A stretch of DNA of 64,000 bases from the NCBI GenBank assembly GCA_023458315.1, contig JAEXAH010000029.1, forward strand, positions 1 to 64,000. The letters are read 5' to 3'. The stretch comes from Pseudomonadota bacterium. GTDB taxonomy: Bacteria > Pseudomonadota > Alphaproteobacteria > Rhodospirillales > Magnetospirillaceae. Positions 16,573-26,907 of the stretch are shown here, piece by piece (the stretch's first letter is position 1; each line of letters begins with the position of its first letter). The notes beneath the pieces are model-generated. The model was given only the letters and a program-made list of their open reading frames with translations. It searched no databases and was not told the DNA's origin. Made by a program: the position numbers and the translations under genes.

Positions 16573-18805
16573 GGGTTGCCGTGTGGTCAGTGGACGCGGC
16601 GGAATCGGCCGCAAGATCAGGGTCGCGGAAGATCAGGGCAACCCTGGCACCGCCGCCGGGGGCGTCCTCCAGGATGAGATCACCCCCATGGTCTTCCATG
16701 ATTTTCTTGACGATGGCAAGACCTAATCCGGTGCCCTTGGCCCGCGTGGTCATATAGGGTTCGGTCAGGCGGTCGCGGTTCTCGGCGGGCAGGCCCTTGC
16801 CGTTGTCCGTCACCGTCACCACCCTGGCGCCCCCCTCTTCCGTCAGGGTCAGGCGGATGCGGCCGGGCGGCAGGTCGCCCCCCTCGCGGCCGTGGATGGC
16901 CTCGACCGCGTTCTTCAGCAGATTGGTCAGCGCCTGCCCCACCAGACGGCCGTCGCAGAACAGCGGCGCCTTGCCGGGCGGCACCTCGGCCTCGAAGGTC
17001 ACGTCGGGATAGCCGTTGCGTTGCAGGAACACCGCGTGGCGGCACAGTTCGGCCAGATCGTCGGGCTTCATCTGCGGCGCGGGCATGCGGGCGAAGGACG
17101 AGAATTCGTCCACCATCCGGCCGATGTCGCCCACCTGCCGCACGATGGTTTCGATCAGCTTGGAATACGTCTCAGGGTCGCTTTGTATCTCTTTGAGATA
17201 TTTACGTTTCAGACGTTCCGCCGAAAGCTGGATCGGGGTCAGCGGGTTCTTGATCTCGTGGGCGATGCGGCGGGCGACATCGGCCCAGGCGGCCTTGCGC
17301 TGGGCCGAAACCAGTTCGGTGATGTCGTCGAAGGTCGCCACATAGCCGATGATCTCGCCCGCCAGTTGCTCGGCGGCGATGCGCAGCAGCAGGCTGCGCG
17401 AACGGCCGTCGCGCACCAGCTTGACCTCCTGCTGCACCAGACGGTCGGGACGGCGGCGGCATTCCTCCAGCCCCTCGGCCAGTTCCGGCGCCACCTCGGC
17501 CAAAGGCTGGCCGACCGCCCGTTCGGGGTCGATGCCCAGCATGTCGCAGGCGGAACGGTTGGGCAGATTCACCAGCCCGTCGCGGTCCAGGCCCAGCACG
17601 CCCGCCGAGACGCCCGACAGCACGGTTTCGGTGAAACGCGAGCGTTCGTCCAATTCGCGGTTGGCATCCACCAATTCGCGGCGCTGGGCCTCCAACTGGT
17701 CGGTCATGCGGTTGAAGGCGCGCGACAGGGTGCCGATCTCGTCGGCGGCATCCTCGGCGACGCGGACGTTGAGATCGCCCGAGCGCACCTTCTCGGCCGC
17801 GTCGATCAGCCGGGCGATGGGGTTGGCCAGCGACCGCGCCATGGTCAGACCGACCCACACGGCGGCCATCAGCAGCAGCAGGGCGATGACGGCGAAGATC
17901 AGCGAAAAGGCCCGCTCCAGTCCGGCGCGCTTGCCCTCCAGCTTCTCGTACTCGGCCACCGCCGCCGAGGTCTGCTCCATGTGGCCGATCACCTTGGGAT
18001 CGACGAAGCGGCCGACGTAAAGATAGGTTTCACCATAGAAATTCTGCAACAGCACCAGGGCGCGGACGCGGTCGTCGTCGTCGCTGGTCAGCACCGCCAC
18101 TTCGCCCGAGCGAGCCTTTTCATAGGCCCAATAGGGAATCTGCTCGACCCCGGATTCGATGGAGAAGGCCAAGCCCGAGCGGGCCAGCACCCTGCCCTGG
18201 CCGTCGAAGACGATGGCCTCGGTCAAACCGCGGATCGCCGCCTGACTGCCGATGAACGCGGAAAAACGCTGGGTCGAGCGGGCCAGTTCCGGGCCTTCAC
18301 GGTTGATGTCGTTGGCCATGGCCAGGGCATCGCCGCCGATGATCTGCTGGTGTTCCTCAAGATAGGCTTTCGCCACCTGCAAGGAGGCCTGCAACGCGGT
18401 GCGGACCCGGTCCGAGAACCAGCCTTCGACGCCATAGCGGAAGAACACGGTCGAGCCGACCGACATCAGGATGGCGGGCGTCACCGCCACCAGGGCGAAC
18501 AGCACCACGAAACGCAGATGCAGCTTGGACCCGGCGCTGCCGCGCCGCCCGGCCCGCCACAGGGCCAGGATACGCAGGCCAACCACCGCGCCCAGCGCCA
18601 GCATCAGGCCGACATCCAGGCCCAGCAGCGACAGCACGGTACGCGGATCGGGGCCGACCGGCCCCGACACCGTCATGGCCATGAAGGTGGCCAGCACCGA
18701 CGGGATCACCGCCAGGGTCAGGCCAAGGGCCAGCTTGCGCGCAAGGCCCACCTTGCGCGCCCACACCATCAGGCGTGGAACCAGGCGGCGGCGGTCGCGG
18801 GCCAT
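16562..18805 (-). CDS. ntrY: Sensor histidine kinase NtrY
   Basis: 747-aa membrane kinase, cognate of NtrX. Hydrophobic segments near residues 25-45, 58-80 and 95-120 precede a periplasmic region, and another membrane segment near residue 310 (LIFAVIALLLLMAAVWVGL) leads into a HAMP domain. A PAS-like region follows, then the H-box RRIAHEIKNPLTPIQLSAE and a HATPase with NLLKNAVEAI, VTDNGKGL and GTGLGLAI. Family members respond to nitrogen, oxygen or redox state depending on species. It follows ntrC after only four bases, so ntrBC and ntrYX probably share a transcript. Confidence 0.95.
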   Translation of the reverse strand: MARDRRRLVPRLMVWARKVGLARKLALGLTLAVIPSVLATFMAMTVSGPVGPDPRTVLSLLGLDVGLMLALGAVVGLRILALWRAGRRGSAGSKLHLRFVVLFALVAVTPAILMSVGSTVFFRYGVEGWFSDRVRTALQASLQVAKAYLEEHQQIIGGDALAMANDINREGPELARSTQRFSAFIGSQAAIRGLTEAIVFDGQGRVLARSGLAFSIESGVEQIPYWAYEKARSGEVAVLTSDDDDRVRALVLLQNFYGETYLYVGRFVDPKVIGHMEQTSAAVAEYEKLEGKRAGLERAFSLIFAVIALLLLMAAVWVGLTMARSLANPIARLIDAAEKVRSGDLNVRVAEDAADEIGTLSRAFNRMTDQLEAQRRELVDANRELDERSRFTETVLSGVSAGVLGLDRDGLVNLPNRSACDMLGIDPERAVGQPLAEVAPELAEGLEECRRRPDRLVQQEVKLVRDGRSRSLLLRIAAEQLAGEIIGYVATFDDITELVSAQRKAAWADVARRIAHEIKNPLTPIQLSAERLKRKYLKEIQSDPETYSKLIETIVRQVGDIGRMVDEFSSFARMPAPQMKPDDLAELCRHAVFLQRNGYPDVTFEAEVPPGKAPLFCDGRLVGQALTNLLKNAVEAIHGREGGDLPPGRIRLTLTEEGGARVVTVTDNGKGLPAENRDRLTEPYMTTRAKGTGLGLAIVKKIMEDHGGDLILEDAPGGGARVALIFRDPDLAADSAASTDHTATHGA

Positions 18806-18809
18806 GGCG

Positions 18810-20261
<1,452 letters not shown>

Positions 20262-20264
20262 CGC

Positions 20265-21383
20265 CTAAAACTCGTCCCCCTCTTGCACCATCGGCAACAT
20301 CACCCGAAAGATGGTGCGGCGCGGCATGCTGTCGAATTCCACGATCCCGCCATGGTCGCCGACGATCTTCGCCACCAGGGCCAGCCCCAGGCCGGTGCCC
20401 GACGCCTTGGTGGTGACGAAGGCGTCGAACAGATGCTGGCGCAAATCCTCGGGGATGCCCGGACCGTTGTCCTGGATGCTGACCACCAGCGGCAGGTGGC
20501 GGCGGGTGTCGGACCCGGCCACCGCCAGACGGACGCCATGCTGATAGGCGGTGGAAATGATGATCTCGCCGCCATCGTGGGGCACCGCCTCGGCGGCGTT
20601 CTTGATCAGATTCAGGAAGACCTGGATCAACTGGTCGCGGTTGCCGAACACCGGCGGCAGCGACGGGTCGTAATTCTCGATGATGCGCACGTTGCGGCCG
20701 AAACCGTTCTCGGCCAGACGGCGGACGTGTTCCAGCACCTGATGGATGTTGATGGGGGCACGGTCCACCGGCGGCTTGTCCGAGAACACTTCCATGCGAT
20801 CCACCAGGGCGACGATGCGGTCGGCCTCGTCAACGATCAGACGGGTCAGCACGCGGTCGTCCTCGGTGACGCCGGTTTCCAGCAACTGGGCGGCACCACG
20901 GATGCCCGACAACGGGTTCTTGACCTCGTGCGCCAGCATGGCGGCCATGGCCGTCACCGAGCGGGCGGCGTTGCGGCTGGCCAGCGAGCCGCCGATCTTC
21001 AACGCGATGCTTTGTTCATGCAGCGACAGCACCACATACCCCGGATTCTCGGCGATGGGCGCCGCCTGGGCGGTGACGGTGCGGTGGCCGGTGCGCGGCG
21101 TGTCCAGGGTGATGCCGTATTCCGACATCACCAGGGCGTTGTCGCGGGCCTGGGCGATCAGCGACATGACCGGGCTGTCGGCCGGGATCAGGTCGTTGAG
21201 GGCGCGGCCGCACAGATAGCTGGCACCCGACTGGAACAATTGCTCGGCCGAGCCGTTGACGTATTGAATGACGTTGTCGCCGTCCACGGCGATCACCGAC
21301 GACGCCAGCGCGCCCAGCACGATGGCGGGGTCCATGGTGTTGCCGGCGGCGCGGGGGCGGAACATGGCGGTGGCCTTGCCCAT
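20265..21383 (-). CDS. ntrB: Nitrogen regulation sensor kinase NtrB (NR(II))
   Basis: 372-aa soluble kinase/phosphatase of NtrC, controlled by PII proteins. The N-terminal PAS-like domain covers about 20-130. The H-box is AMLAHEVKNPLSGIRGAAQLL near residue 160. The HATPase shows NLIKNAAEAV, IQDNGPGIP and GTGLGLALVAKI. ATG 21383 is selected because it interlocks with the dusB stop (ATGA), as in other alphaproteobacteria, where nifR3 (dusB) precedes ntrBC. The open frame continues to 21818 but only as a dusB shadow. Confidence 0.95.
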   Translation of the reverse strand: MGKATAMFRPRAAGNTMDPAIVLGALASSVIAVDGDNVIQYVNGSAEQLFQSGASYLCGRALNDLIPADSPVMSLIAQARDNALVMSEYGITLDTPRTGHRTVTAQAAPIAENPGYVVLSLHEQSIALKIGGSLASRNAARSVTAMAAMLAHEVKNPLSGIRGAAQLLETGVTEDDRVLTRLIVDEADRIVALVDRMEVFSDKPPVDRAPINIHQVLEHVRRLAENGFGRNVRIIENYDPSLPPVFGNRDQLIQVFLNLIKNAAEAVPHDGGEIIISTAYQHGVRLAVAGSDTRRHLPLVVSIQDNGPGIPEDLRQHLFDAFVTTKASGTGLGLALVAKIVGDHGGIVEFDSMPRRTIFRVMLPMVQEGDEF

Positions 21384-22390
21384 CACGCGGCAGCCTTTTC
21401 CAGCAGGGGAAGATAGAAGTCCAGGATGGCCTGACGCACCAGATCGGCATCGTGCATCTGGTTGACCTTGGCGCGGAATTCGGTCGAGCCGCGCAGGCCC
21501 TTGGAATACCATGCCACATGCTTGCGCGCCATGCGCACGCCGGTTTCGCGGCCATAATGGCTGAGCATGGCATCGAAATGTTCCAGCACGACGGCCATCT
21601 GCTCGGACAATTCCGGGTCGGGGCGACGTTCGCCGGTGGCCAGATAATGGGCCACCTGACCGGGGAACCACGGACGGCCATAGCTGCCGCGCCCGATCAT
21701 CACGCCGTCGGCGCCCGATTGTTCCAGGGCGCGCACGGCGTCGTCCACCGTCTCGATGTCGCCGTTGACGATCACCGGAACGGACACCGCCTCCTTGACC
21801 TGACGGACGAATTCCCAATCGGCGGTGCCGGTATAGAATTGCTGGCGGGTGCGGCCGTGGATCGTCACCATGCGGATGCCGCTTTCCTGGGCGATGCGGG
21901 CCAGACGCGGGGCGTTGAGATTGTTATGGTCCCAGCCCATGCGGCATTTCAGGGTGACGGGGACGCCGACCGCCTTGACCGTGGCCTCCATCAGCCGTCC
22001 GGCCAGGATCTCGTCTTTCATCAGGGCCGATCCCGCCTCGCCCTTGACCGCCACCTTCTTGACCGGACACCCCATGTTGATGTCGATCAGCGCGGCGCCG
22101 CGATCGGCGTTCATGCGCGCCGCCTCGGCCATCACCTCGGGCTCGCATCCGGCCAATTGCACGGAAATGGGCTGTTCCACGTCGGTATGGGCGATCATCT
22201 GCATGGTCTGGCGGGTTTCGCGGATCATCGCCTGACTGGCGATCATCTCGGACACCACCAGTCCGGCGCCCATGCGCTTGACCAGACGGCGGAACGGCAT
22301 GTCGGTCACGCCCGACATGGGCGCGAGGATCACGGGATTGTCGAGGGCAACATCGCCCACGACAAAGGGCTGGCGGAAACGTGTCTGCAT
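21383..22390 (-). CDS. dusB: tRNA-dihydrouridine synthase B (NifR3)
   Basis: 335-aa FMN enzyme that reduces uridines in the tRNA D-loop. It has the N-terminal APMSGVTDMPFR motif, the INMGCPVKKV active-site cysteine region near residue 105, VTLKCRMGW, IHGRTRQQFY and the FMN phosphate site VMIGRGSYGRPW. It is the first gene of the dusB-ntrBC-ntrYX cluster, and its promoter should lie in the 80 bases between it and the YpjD-like gene. The link between the tRNA modification enzyme and ntrBC is old and conserved, but no mechanistic reason is evident. Confidence 0.95.
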   Translation of the reverse strand: MQTRFRQPFVVGDVALDNPVILAPMSGVTDMPFRRLVKRMGAGLVVSEMIASQAMIRETRQTMQMIAHTDVEQPISVQLAGCEPEVMAEAARMNADRGAALIDINMGCPVKKVAVKGEAGSALMKDEILAGRLMEATVKAVGVPVTLKCRMGWDHNNLNAPRLARIAQESGIRMVTIHGRTRQQFYTGTADWEFVRQVKEAVSVPVIVNGDIETVDDAVRALEQSGADGVMIGRGSYGRPWFPGQVAHYLATGERRPDPELSEQMAVVLEHFDAMLSHYGRETGVRMARKHVAWYSKGLRGSTEFRAKVNQMHDADLVRQAILDFYLPLLEKAAA

Positions 22391-22469
22391 GACTGCGTAT
22401 TTATTATGCAGAGGCTGCCCAGCGCAACGGCAAAAGCCACGAAGCGGTGAGCATTTTTGCAGCAGACGG

Positions 22470-23264
22470 CTAAAGCAGGACCTGAGTGACGAATTTGACG
22501 CCGGGAAAGGCCAGGGTCAGCAACAAATAGGCGATCATCACCACCCGCGCGGCGACGCGCCCGCGCACGCCGCACACCCGATGGCCCAGCAGCAAGGCGC
22601 TGATCAGGCCGAACACCAGCAGCGACAGCAGGGTCTTGTGGTCCATCTTCCACAGGCTGCCGGTTTCGAAATATTGGGTGGCGAGGCCGGTGGCGATGCC
22701 CAGGCCCAGAATGATCTCGCCCGCCAGCAGCAGACGGCCGGACAGCCGCTCGGAATCCACCACCGACGGCAACATGCGGGTCAGGCGGGTCGGTTGCTTG
22801 CGCTTCAGCGCCCGTTCCTGCAAGAACACCGCCAGCGACGCCACCGCCGCCAGGGTCAGCAAGGCATAGGTCAGCACCGAAACGATGATGTGCAGGTCGA
22901 TCCATATGGCCGGAGCGCCGCCGACCATGGGGCGCGGCGCCCCGCGCACCAGCGAGGCGACCAGGCCGACCGCCGCCAGATAGGGCATCAGCAACGGCCC
23001 CAGCCGCCAACTGGATTGGGTGGTCGCCGACAGCGCGGCGAACAGCGCGGTGGTGGCGGCGACGCTGACCCACAGGGCGGTGCCCAGATCGGTCTGCCAC
23101 GCCCCGGACACCAGGGCCAGCGAGAAGCCGACGGTGGCGACCACGGCGGCCGCGACCACCGCCCAGAACGGCGCGTCACGGCGGGCGCCGCCGCGCAACG
23201 GCACCAGCGCGGCCGGAATCAGGGCGGCCAGGGCAAAGGCGTTCAGAAGGACCGGGTTCGTCAT
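22470..23264 (-). CDS. Integral membrane protein of the CcsA/YpjD cytochrome c assembly family
   Basis: 264-aa protein with about eight hydrophobic segments. The core stretch IWIDLHIIVSVLTYALLTLAAVASLAVF followed by WKMDHKTLLSLLVFG matches the CcsA/YpjD domain, whose conserved histidines (here in DLH, DHK and GHRV) bind or handle haem in cytochrome c maturation proteins. YpjD itself has no proven haem role. ATG 23264 begins directly with the first membrane helix. It is transcribed away from ispDF, and the 118 bases between them should hold both promoters. In several alphaproteobacteria a ypjD-like gene lies next to ffh, which is not seen here. Confidence 0.82.
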   Translation of the reverse strand: MTNPVLLNAFALAALIPAALVPLRGGARRDAPFWAVVAAAVVATVGFSLALVSGAWQTDLGTALWVSVAATTALFAALSATTQSSWRLGPLLMPYLAAVGLVASLVRGAPRPMVGGAPAIWIDLHIIVSVLTYALLTLAAVASLAVFLQERALKRKQPTRLTRMLPSVVDSERLSGRLLLAGEIILGLGIATGLATQYFETGSLWKMDHKTLLSLLVFGLISALLLGHRVCGVRGRVAARVVMIAYLLLTLAFPGVKFVTQVLL

Positions 23265-23382
23265 GGCCGCGACTATACCACCGTTTGCGCGGGGGAAAAG
23301 GCCAAGGGTGATGCACCCGGACTCTTGGCTGACGCCGCCCGGCCGGTTAGGCTGCGGCCCGGTCTGGCGAAGGAGCATGACG

Positions 23383-24537
23383 ATGGCGAAAGTGGTGGCC
23401 CTGGTGGTGGCGGCCGGGCGTGGCCGACGGTTCGGCGGCGACCTGCCCAAGCAATACCACGACCTTGCCGGTCGACCGGTGCTGCGCCACACCCTGGCGC
23501 GGCTGGCGGCCAATCCGCAAATCGATCTGGTGCGGGCGGTGATCCATCCCGACGACCTCGACCTGTACCGCGAGGCGGCGGCGGGGCTGAACCTGCCCGA
23601 GCCGGTGTTCGGCGGCGCCACCCGTCAGGATTCGGTGCGGCTGGGCCTGGAAAGCCTGGGCGGCCTGGGCTGTGACCGGGTGCTGATCCATGACGGCGCC
23701 CGCCCCTTCGTCGATGCCGGAACCATCGCCCGCGTCCTGGGCGCCCTGGACGCCCATCCCGGCGCCATCCCGGCAGTGGCGGTGGCCGACACCCTGAAGC
23801 GCGGCGCCGACGGTCTGGTGGGCGCCACCGTCGAACGGGCCAATCTATGGCGGGCACAGACGCCCCAGGGCTTCCGTTACGCCGACATCCTGGCCGCCCA
23901 TGCCGCCGTCAAGGGCGAGGAACTGACCGACGACGCCGCCGTGGCCGAGCGCGCCGGTCTGGCGGTGGCGCTGGTCCAGGGGGCCGAGGACAATTACAAG
24001 ATCACCACCGCCGCCGATCTGGAGCGCGCCCGCACCACCCTGGGGGGGGCTGGCGAAACCCGCATGGCCACCGGCTACGACGTTCATCGTTTCGCGCCGG
24101 GAACAGGGGTTTGGCTGGGCGGCGTGCTGATTCCCCACGATTTCGGGCTAGAGGGGCATTCCGACGCCGACGTCGCCCTGCATGCCGCCACCGACGCCAT
24201 CCTGGGCACCATCGCCGCCGCCGACATCGGCCGCCACTTCCCGCCGACCGATCCCCGCTGGAAAGGCGCGTCCTCGGATCGCTTCCTGGCCCACGCCGCC
24301 GCGCTGGTGGCGGGCCTGGGCGGCCGCATCCTGCATCTGGACATCACGCTGATCTGCGAGCGCCCCAAGATCGGCCCCCATCGCGCCGCCATCCAGGCGC
24401 GGGTGGCGGAAATCCTGGGGCTGCGCCAGGACCGCGTCAGCATCAAGGCCACCACCACCGAAGGGCTGGGCTTCACCGGCCGCCGCGAAGGCATCGCCGC
24501 CCAGGCGGCAGCAAGTGTGTGGCTGCCCGGTCACTGA
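23383..24537 (+). CDS. ispDF: Bifunctional MEP cytidylyltransferase / MECDP synthase
   Basis: 384-aa fusion that catalyses the third and fifth steps of the MEP isoprenoid pathway. The IspD half (1-225) shows VVAAGRGRRFGGDLPKQY, HDGARPFV and the AQTPQGFR motif. The IspF half (229-384) starts at TGYDVHRFAPG and has the zinc ligands in GYDVH and EGHSDADVALHA, plus DIGRHFPPTD and the C-terminal TTTEGLGFTGR. The fused form is usual in alpha- and epsilonproteobacteria. ATG 23383 has AGGAG 7 bases upstream, a better fit than ATG 23377. The stop overlaps cutA on the other strand by seven bases. Confidence 0.96.
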   Translation: MAKVVALVVAAGRGRRFGGDLPKQYHDLAGRPVLRHTLARLAANPQIDLVRAVIHPDDLDLYREAAAGLNLPEPVFGGATRQDSVRLGLESLGGLGCDRVLIHDGARPFVDAGTIARVLGALDAHPGAIPAVAVADTLKRGADGLVGATVERANLWRAQTPQGFRYADILAAHAAVKGEELTDDAAVAERAGLAVALVQGAEDNYKITTAADLERARTTLGGAGETRMATGYDVHRFAPGTGVWLGGVLIPHDFGLEGHSDADVALHAATDAILGTIAAADIGRHFPPTDPRWKGASSDRFLAHAAALVAGLGGRILHLDITLICERPKIGPHRAAIQARVAEILGLRQDRVSIKATTTEGLGFTGRREGIAAQAAASVWLPGH

Positions 24538-24851
24538 GTTTCTGCGGTGATCCAGGCCAGAAAGGCCGGGTTGCCGCCGTCGATGGGCAGCGCCACCACG
24601 CAGGGGCAATCATAAGGATGGGCGACGCGCAAACGTTCGGTCAGCGCCGCCACCAGATCGGCGCGGGTCTTCAGCACCAGCGCCACCTCGCCGTCCTCGT
24701 TCAGCTTGCCGTCCCACCAATAGACCGAAGTGATCGGCCCCAGCACATTGGCACAGGCGGCCAGCCGCTCCGTCACCGCCAGCCGCGCCAGGGACAGGGC
24801 GGCGGCGTGATCGGGTGCGGTGACATAGACCAGACGGGCCTCGTCGCTCAT
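24531..24851 (-). CDS. cutA: Divalent-cation tolerance protein CutA
   Basis: 106-aa trimeric ferredoxin-like protein. It has the family features RLAACANVLGPITSVYWWDGKL near residues 30-55, EVALVLKTRADL and the HPYDCPCVVALPI motif. CutA1 binds copper in vitro and its cellular role is unsettled. It overlaps the upstream glycosyltransferase-like gene by four bases (ATGA), so the two are probably coupled. Its 3' end overlaps ispDF in convergent orientation without an intervening terminator. Confidence 0.93.
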   Translation of the reverse strand: MSDEARLVYVTAPDHAAALSLARLAVTERLAACANVLGPITSVYWWDGKLNEDGEVALVLKTRADLVAALTERLRVAHPYDCPCVVALPIDGGNPAFLAWITAETQ

Positions 24852-26011
24852 TTTTCCCCTCCGTTCGATACCCCGGCGTGACGATCGCCGCCGCTGCCAA
24901 CTACCTTGGAAGATGCGCGGACCCGGTCCAACACCTCCTCCAGCGCCGCCGCCCCCTGCTCTGCCCCATCCGCCTCGGCAACCCGTTGAGCGGGAAGCGA
25001 AAACAACCCTTGAAGTTGCGGGAGAAGGCGGTCGTCCAGCAAATCCTGCGGCCGCACCCTGAGGCAGCGCGTATGCCGCGCCAGCCAGTCTTCCAGGGGC
25101 GGCGCCTCGGGCCAGTCGGGGCGCGGCTCGTACAGCATGGGAATTCCCGCCGCTCCGGCCTCGCTGAAGGTGCCGTAGCCCGGCTTGCCGACGATCACGT
25201 CCACCGAGACGAACAGGTCGGCAAAGGACACCCCCGCCATCGGCCAGGGCGCCATGTCCGGCCGAGTCGGCGTCTCCCGCAGGCTGCTCAGCCAGAACCA
25301 GCCGTCCAGGCGCGGCCACCGTTGCAACGGCAGGCGATGATCCATGCCGCCAAAGGCGATCAGCCCCAGCCGCGTTTCCGGCCCCAGCCCCAGGGTCTGG
25401 CGGATCTGCGCGCGGCGATCGTCGCCCAGCCGCACCACCGGCCCGATGTCGCGCTGTCGCGGCACGGTCATGACCTGGGCCGGTCGTGGCCGTAAAAAGA
25501 ACTCGACGGCGTCGTGGGCGGCGCGGATTTCGGCGCGCAACGCCCGGCAATCGGCGCGGTCCCGAAAGAAATGGTCGGTCAGGTCGGCCCAGTTCAGCGA
25601 CGAATAGCCGACCACGGCGATACCCGCCTGCCGTGCCGCCGCCATGGTGACATAGGGCACGTTGGCCAGCACCAGATCGGGGGATTCCGCCCGCAGCCGC
25701 ACCGCCTCGGCCGCCACCACGGCGGCGAAATCCTGGTGCAGGGCGTGGTAGCGCCGGGCGCTGGCCTCGACGTCCACCTCGGTCGGCGATTTCATGCAGA
25801 ATCCGAAATCGGGAATCTCGGCCACCTGATGGAAATCATCGTAGCGCGTGGCCAGGAAATCGTGCGGCAGGGTGGTCTGGATGGTCAGACGCATGCCCGG
25901 CCGCCGCCGCCGCAACGCCGCCACCAGCGGCGCGGTCATAGTGGCATGGCCGAAACCGTGGGGCGACAGCGCCAGCCAAAGGTGACAGGGGCGATCGGAT
26001 GCGATGGACAT
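24848..26011 (-). CDS. GT-B fold glycosyltransferase-like protein
   Basis: 387 aa. The N-terminus has the SPHGFGHATMTAPLVAAL motif typical of MurG/PseG-like GT-B proteins and of the N-terminal domain of plant L-arabinokinases (GFGHATR). The C-terminal half has VIVGKPGYGTFSEAGAAGIPMLYEPR, the nucleotide-sugar pocket. The donor and acceptor are unknown. No signal or membrane segment is visible, so it acts in the cytoplasm. ATG 26011 is chosen because it immediately precedes the first strand; ATG 26047 is upstream in frame. The tail after residue 350 is Ala/Glu/Gly-rich and low in complexity. Coupling to cutA is by overlap only; no shared pathway is evident. Confidence 0.75.
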   Translation of the reverse strand: MSIASDRPCHLWLALSPHGFGHATMTAPLVAALRRRRPGMRLTIQTTLPHDFLATRYDDFHQVAEIPDFGFCMKSPTEVDVEASARRYHALHQDFAAVVAAEAVRLRAESPDLVLANVPYVTMAAARQAGIAVVGYSSLNWADLTDHFFRDRADCRALRAEIRAAHDAVEFFLRPRPAQVMTVPRQRDIGPVVRLGDDRRAQIRQTLGLGPETRLGLIAFGGMDHRLPLQRWPRLDGWFWLSSLRETPTRPDMAPWPMAGVSFADLFVSVDVIVGKPGYGTFSEAGAAGIPMLYEPRPDWPEAPPLEDWLARHTRCLRVRPQDLLDDRLLPQLQGLFSLPAQRVAEADGAEQGAAALEEVLDRVRASSKVVGSGGDRHAGVSNGGEK

Positions 26012-26074
26012 GGCCCAGATAAGACCACGACCGAATGTTTCACGCAAACGGACTGTCCGCTGGCGGGCGTTGTT

Positions 26075-26572
26075 TCACATCTTGGCGCGGTTGGGGGCGC
26101 GTGGGGCGAAATCCCCGGGCTTGGCCCGGGTCGGTCCCTTTTTCTGCACGCCGCCGGTCATCATGACGTTTTCGATCAGCCGCTGGGCCGCCTTGCGGAA
26201 TTCATCGCCCGCCCCCAGGGCGCAGGCTTTGGAAAAGTACCGCCGCCCCTCGCCCAGCTTTTGCGATCGTTCCACCATGTGTTCGTCGGCGGCGAAGCGC
26301 AGGGCCTGATGCAGCGCCATGTCGGCGGCGCGCATGTTGGCGTTGCATTCATAGGTGCGCGCCAGTTCCAGCGCCTTGCGCTTGAACTCAAGGGGCAATG
26401 CCTTGTCACCGCCGCAATGGTCCTTGAGGCCCTTGCAAAGCCGTTCGGCTTCCTCCGGCCCGGCCCAATGCATCTGTTTGAGGGCGTCACGGCAAAATTG
26501 CTTGGACCGTTCCATGGCGGCCTGCTCGGCGGCCTGCTTTTGCGCCAAGGCGTCGTGGCTCATGCCAAACAT
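26075..26572 (-). CDS. Conserved hypothetical helical protein
   Basis: 165 aa, family not recognised. It is predicted to be mainly helical, with an N-terminal AQKQAAEQAAMERSKQFCRDAL segment and further Cys residues in LCKGLKDHCGGDK and YECNAN. The helices around residues 60-120 (LELARTYECNANMRAADMALHQALRF) resemble a degenerate TPR-like repeat. The C-terminus is basic and Pro/Lys-rich. No signal peptide or membrane segment is seen, so it should be cytoplasmic. ATG 26572 has a good GGAGG ribosome site six bases upstream; ATG 26563 is an alternative. Confidence 0.7.
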   Translation of the reverse strand: MFGMSHDALAQKQAAEQAAMERSKQFCRDALKQMHWAGPEEAERLCKGLKDHCGGDKALPLEFKRKALELARTYECNANMRAADMALHQALRFAADEHMVERSQKLGEGRRYFSKACALGAGDEFRKAAQRLIENVMMTGGVQKKGPTRAKPGDFAPRAPNRAKM

Positions 26573-26692
26573 GACACGCCTCCCTGAAAGAGTAGCGTAT
26601 TCATCATGGTATGGACCAACTGCGTATGAAGAAAGCACCCGTTGTGCGTAACGCCTTATGCCATAGGCCAAGAGGCGGAATCCGCAAATGGA

Positions 26693-26725
26693 AAGGCCCC
26701 GGAAGGTGTTCCCTTCCAGGGCCTT
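26693..26725 (-). terminator. Hairpin following tRNA-Pro, likely terminator
   Basis: The arms AAGGCCC-c-GGAAGG and CCTTCC-a-GGGCCTT form a 13-pair stem with one mismatch and a five-base loop, five bases after the tRNA 3' end. On the minus strand it ends in CCTTTCC, a weak T run. Confidence 0.65.
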
Positions 26726-26729
26726 AGAA

Positions 26730-26806
26730 TGGTCGGAGCGACAGGATTCGAACCTGCGACCCCCAGTCCCCCAGACTGATGCGCTACCGGGCTGCGCTAC
26801 GCTCCG
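26730..26806 (-). tRNA. tRNA-Pro (anticodon GGG)
   Basis: The 77-base cloverleaf on the minus strand has a CGGAGCG/CGCTCCG acceptor stem, a GCGC D-stem, a TCAGT anticodon stem with loop CTGGGGG (anticodon GGG), a GCAGG-TTCGAAT-CCTGT T-arm, and discriminator A followed by encoded CCA. It reads CCC and CCU proline codons. A matching promoter lies about 65 bases upstream, and a hairpin follows. Confidence 0.97.
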
Positions 26807-26870
26807 ACCGAGCCCGAAGAATTGCTTCTTCGGCGGGGGTTTCCGGCGGGTGCCGCCGGAAGAGGGGCGC

Positions 26871-26899
26871 ACTATACTCAGGCACCCCCTGCCCTGCAA
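26871..26899 (-). promoter_or_regulatory. Sigma-70 type promoter for tRNA-Pro
   Basis: On the minus strand TTGCAG (-35, 26894-26899) and TATAGT (-10, 26871-26876) are separated by exactly 17 bases. This places the start of transcription near 26864, about 58 bases before the mature tRNA. The promoter lies directly after the merR stop codon. Confidence 0.6.
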
Positions 26900-26907
26900 C
26901 CCCCAAA

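Noticed and set aside
13756..16677. Very long open frames opposite trkA-ntrX, opposite ntrYC (18471-21416), opposite the kinase (2880-5249), opposite parC (54075-56909) and opposite rsh (60544-63345)
   Set aside because: They are antisense shadows created by the high-GC third codon position of well-identified genes. Their products are low-complexity Gly/His/Gln/Arg-rich sequences with no recognisable domains.
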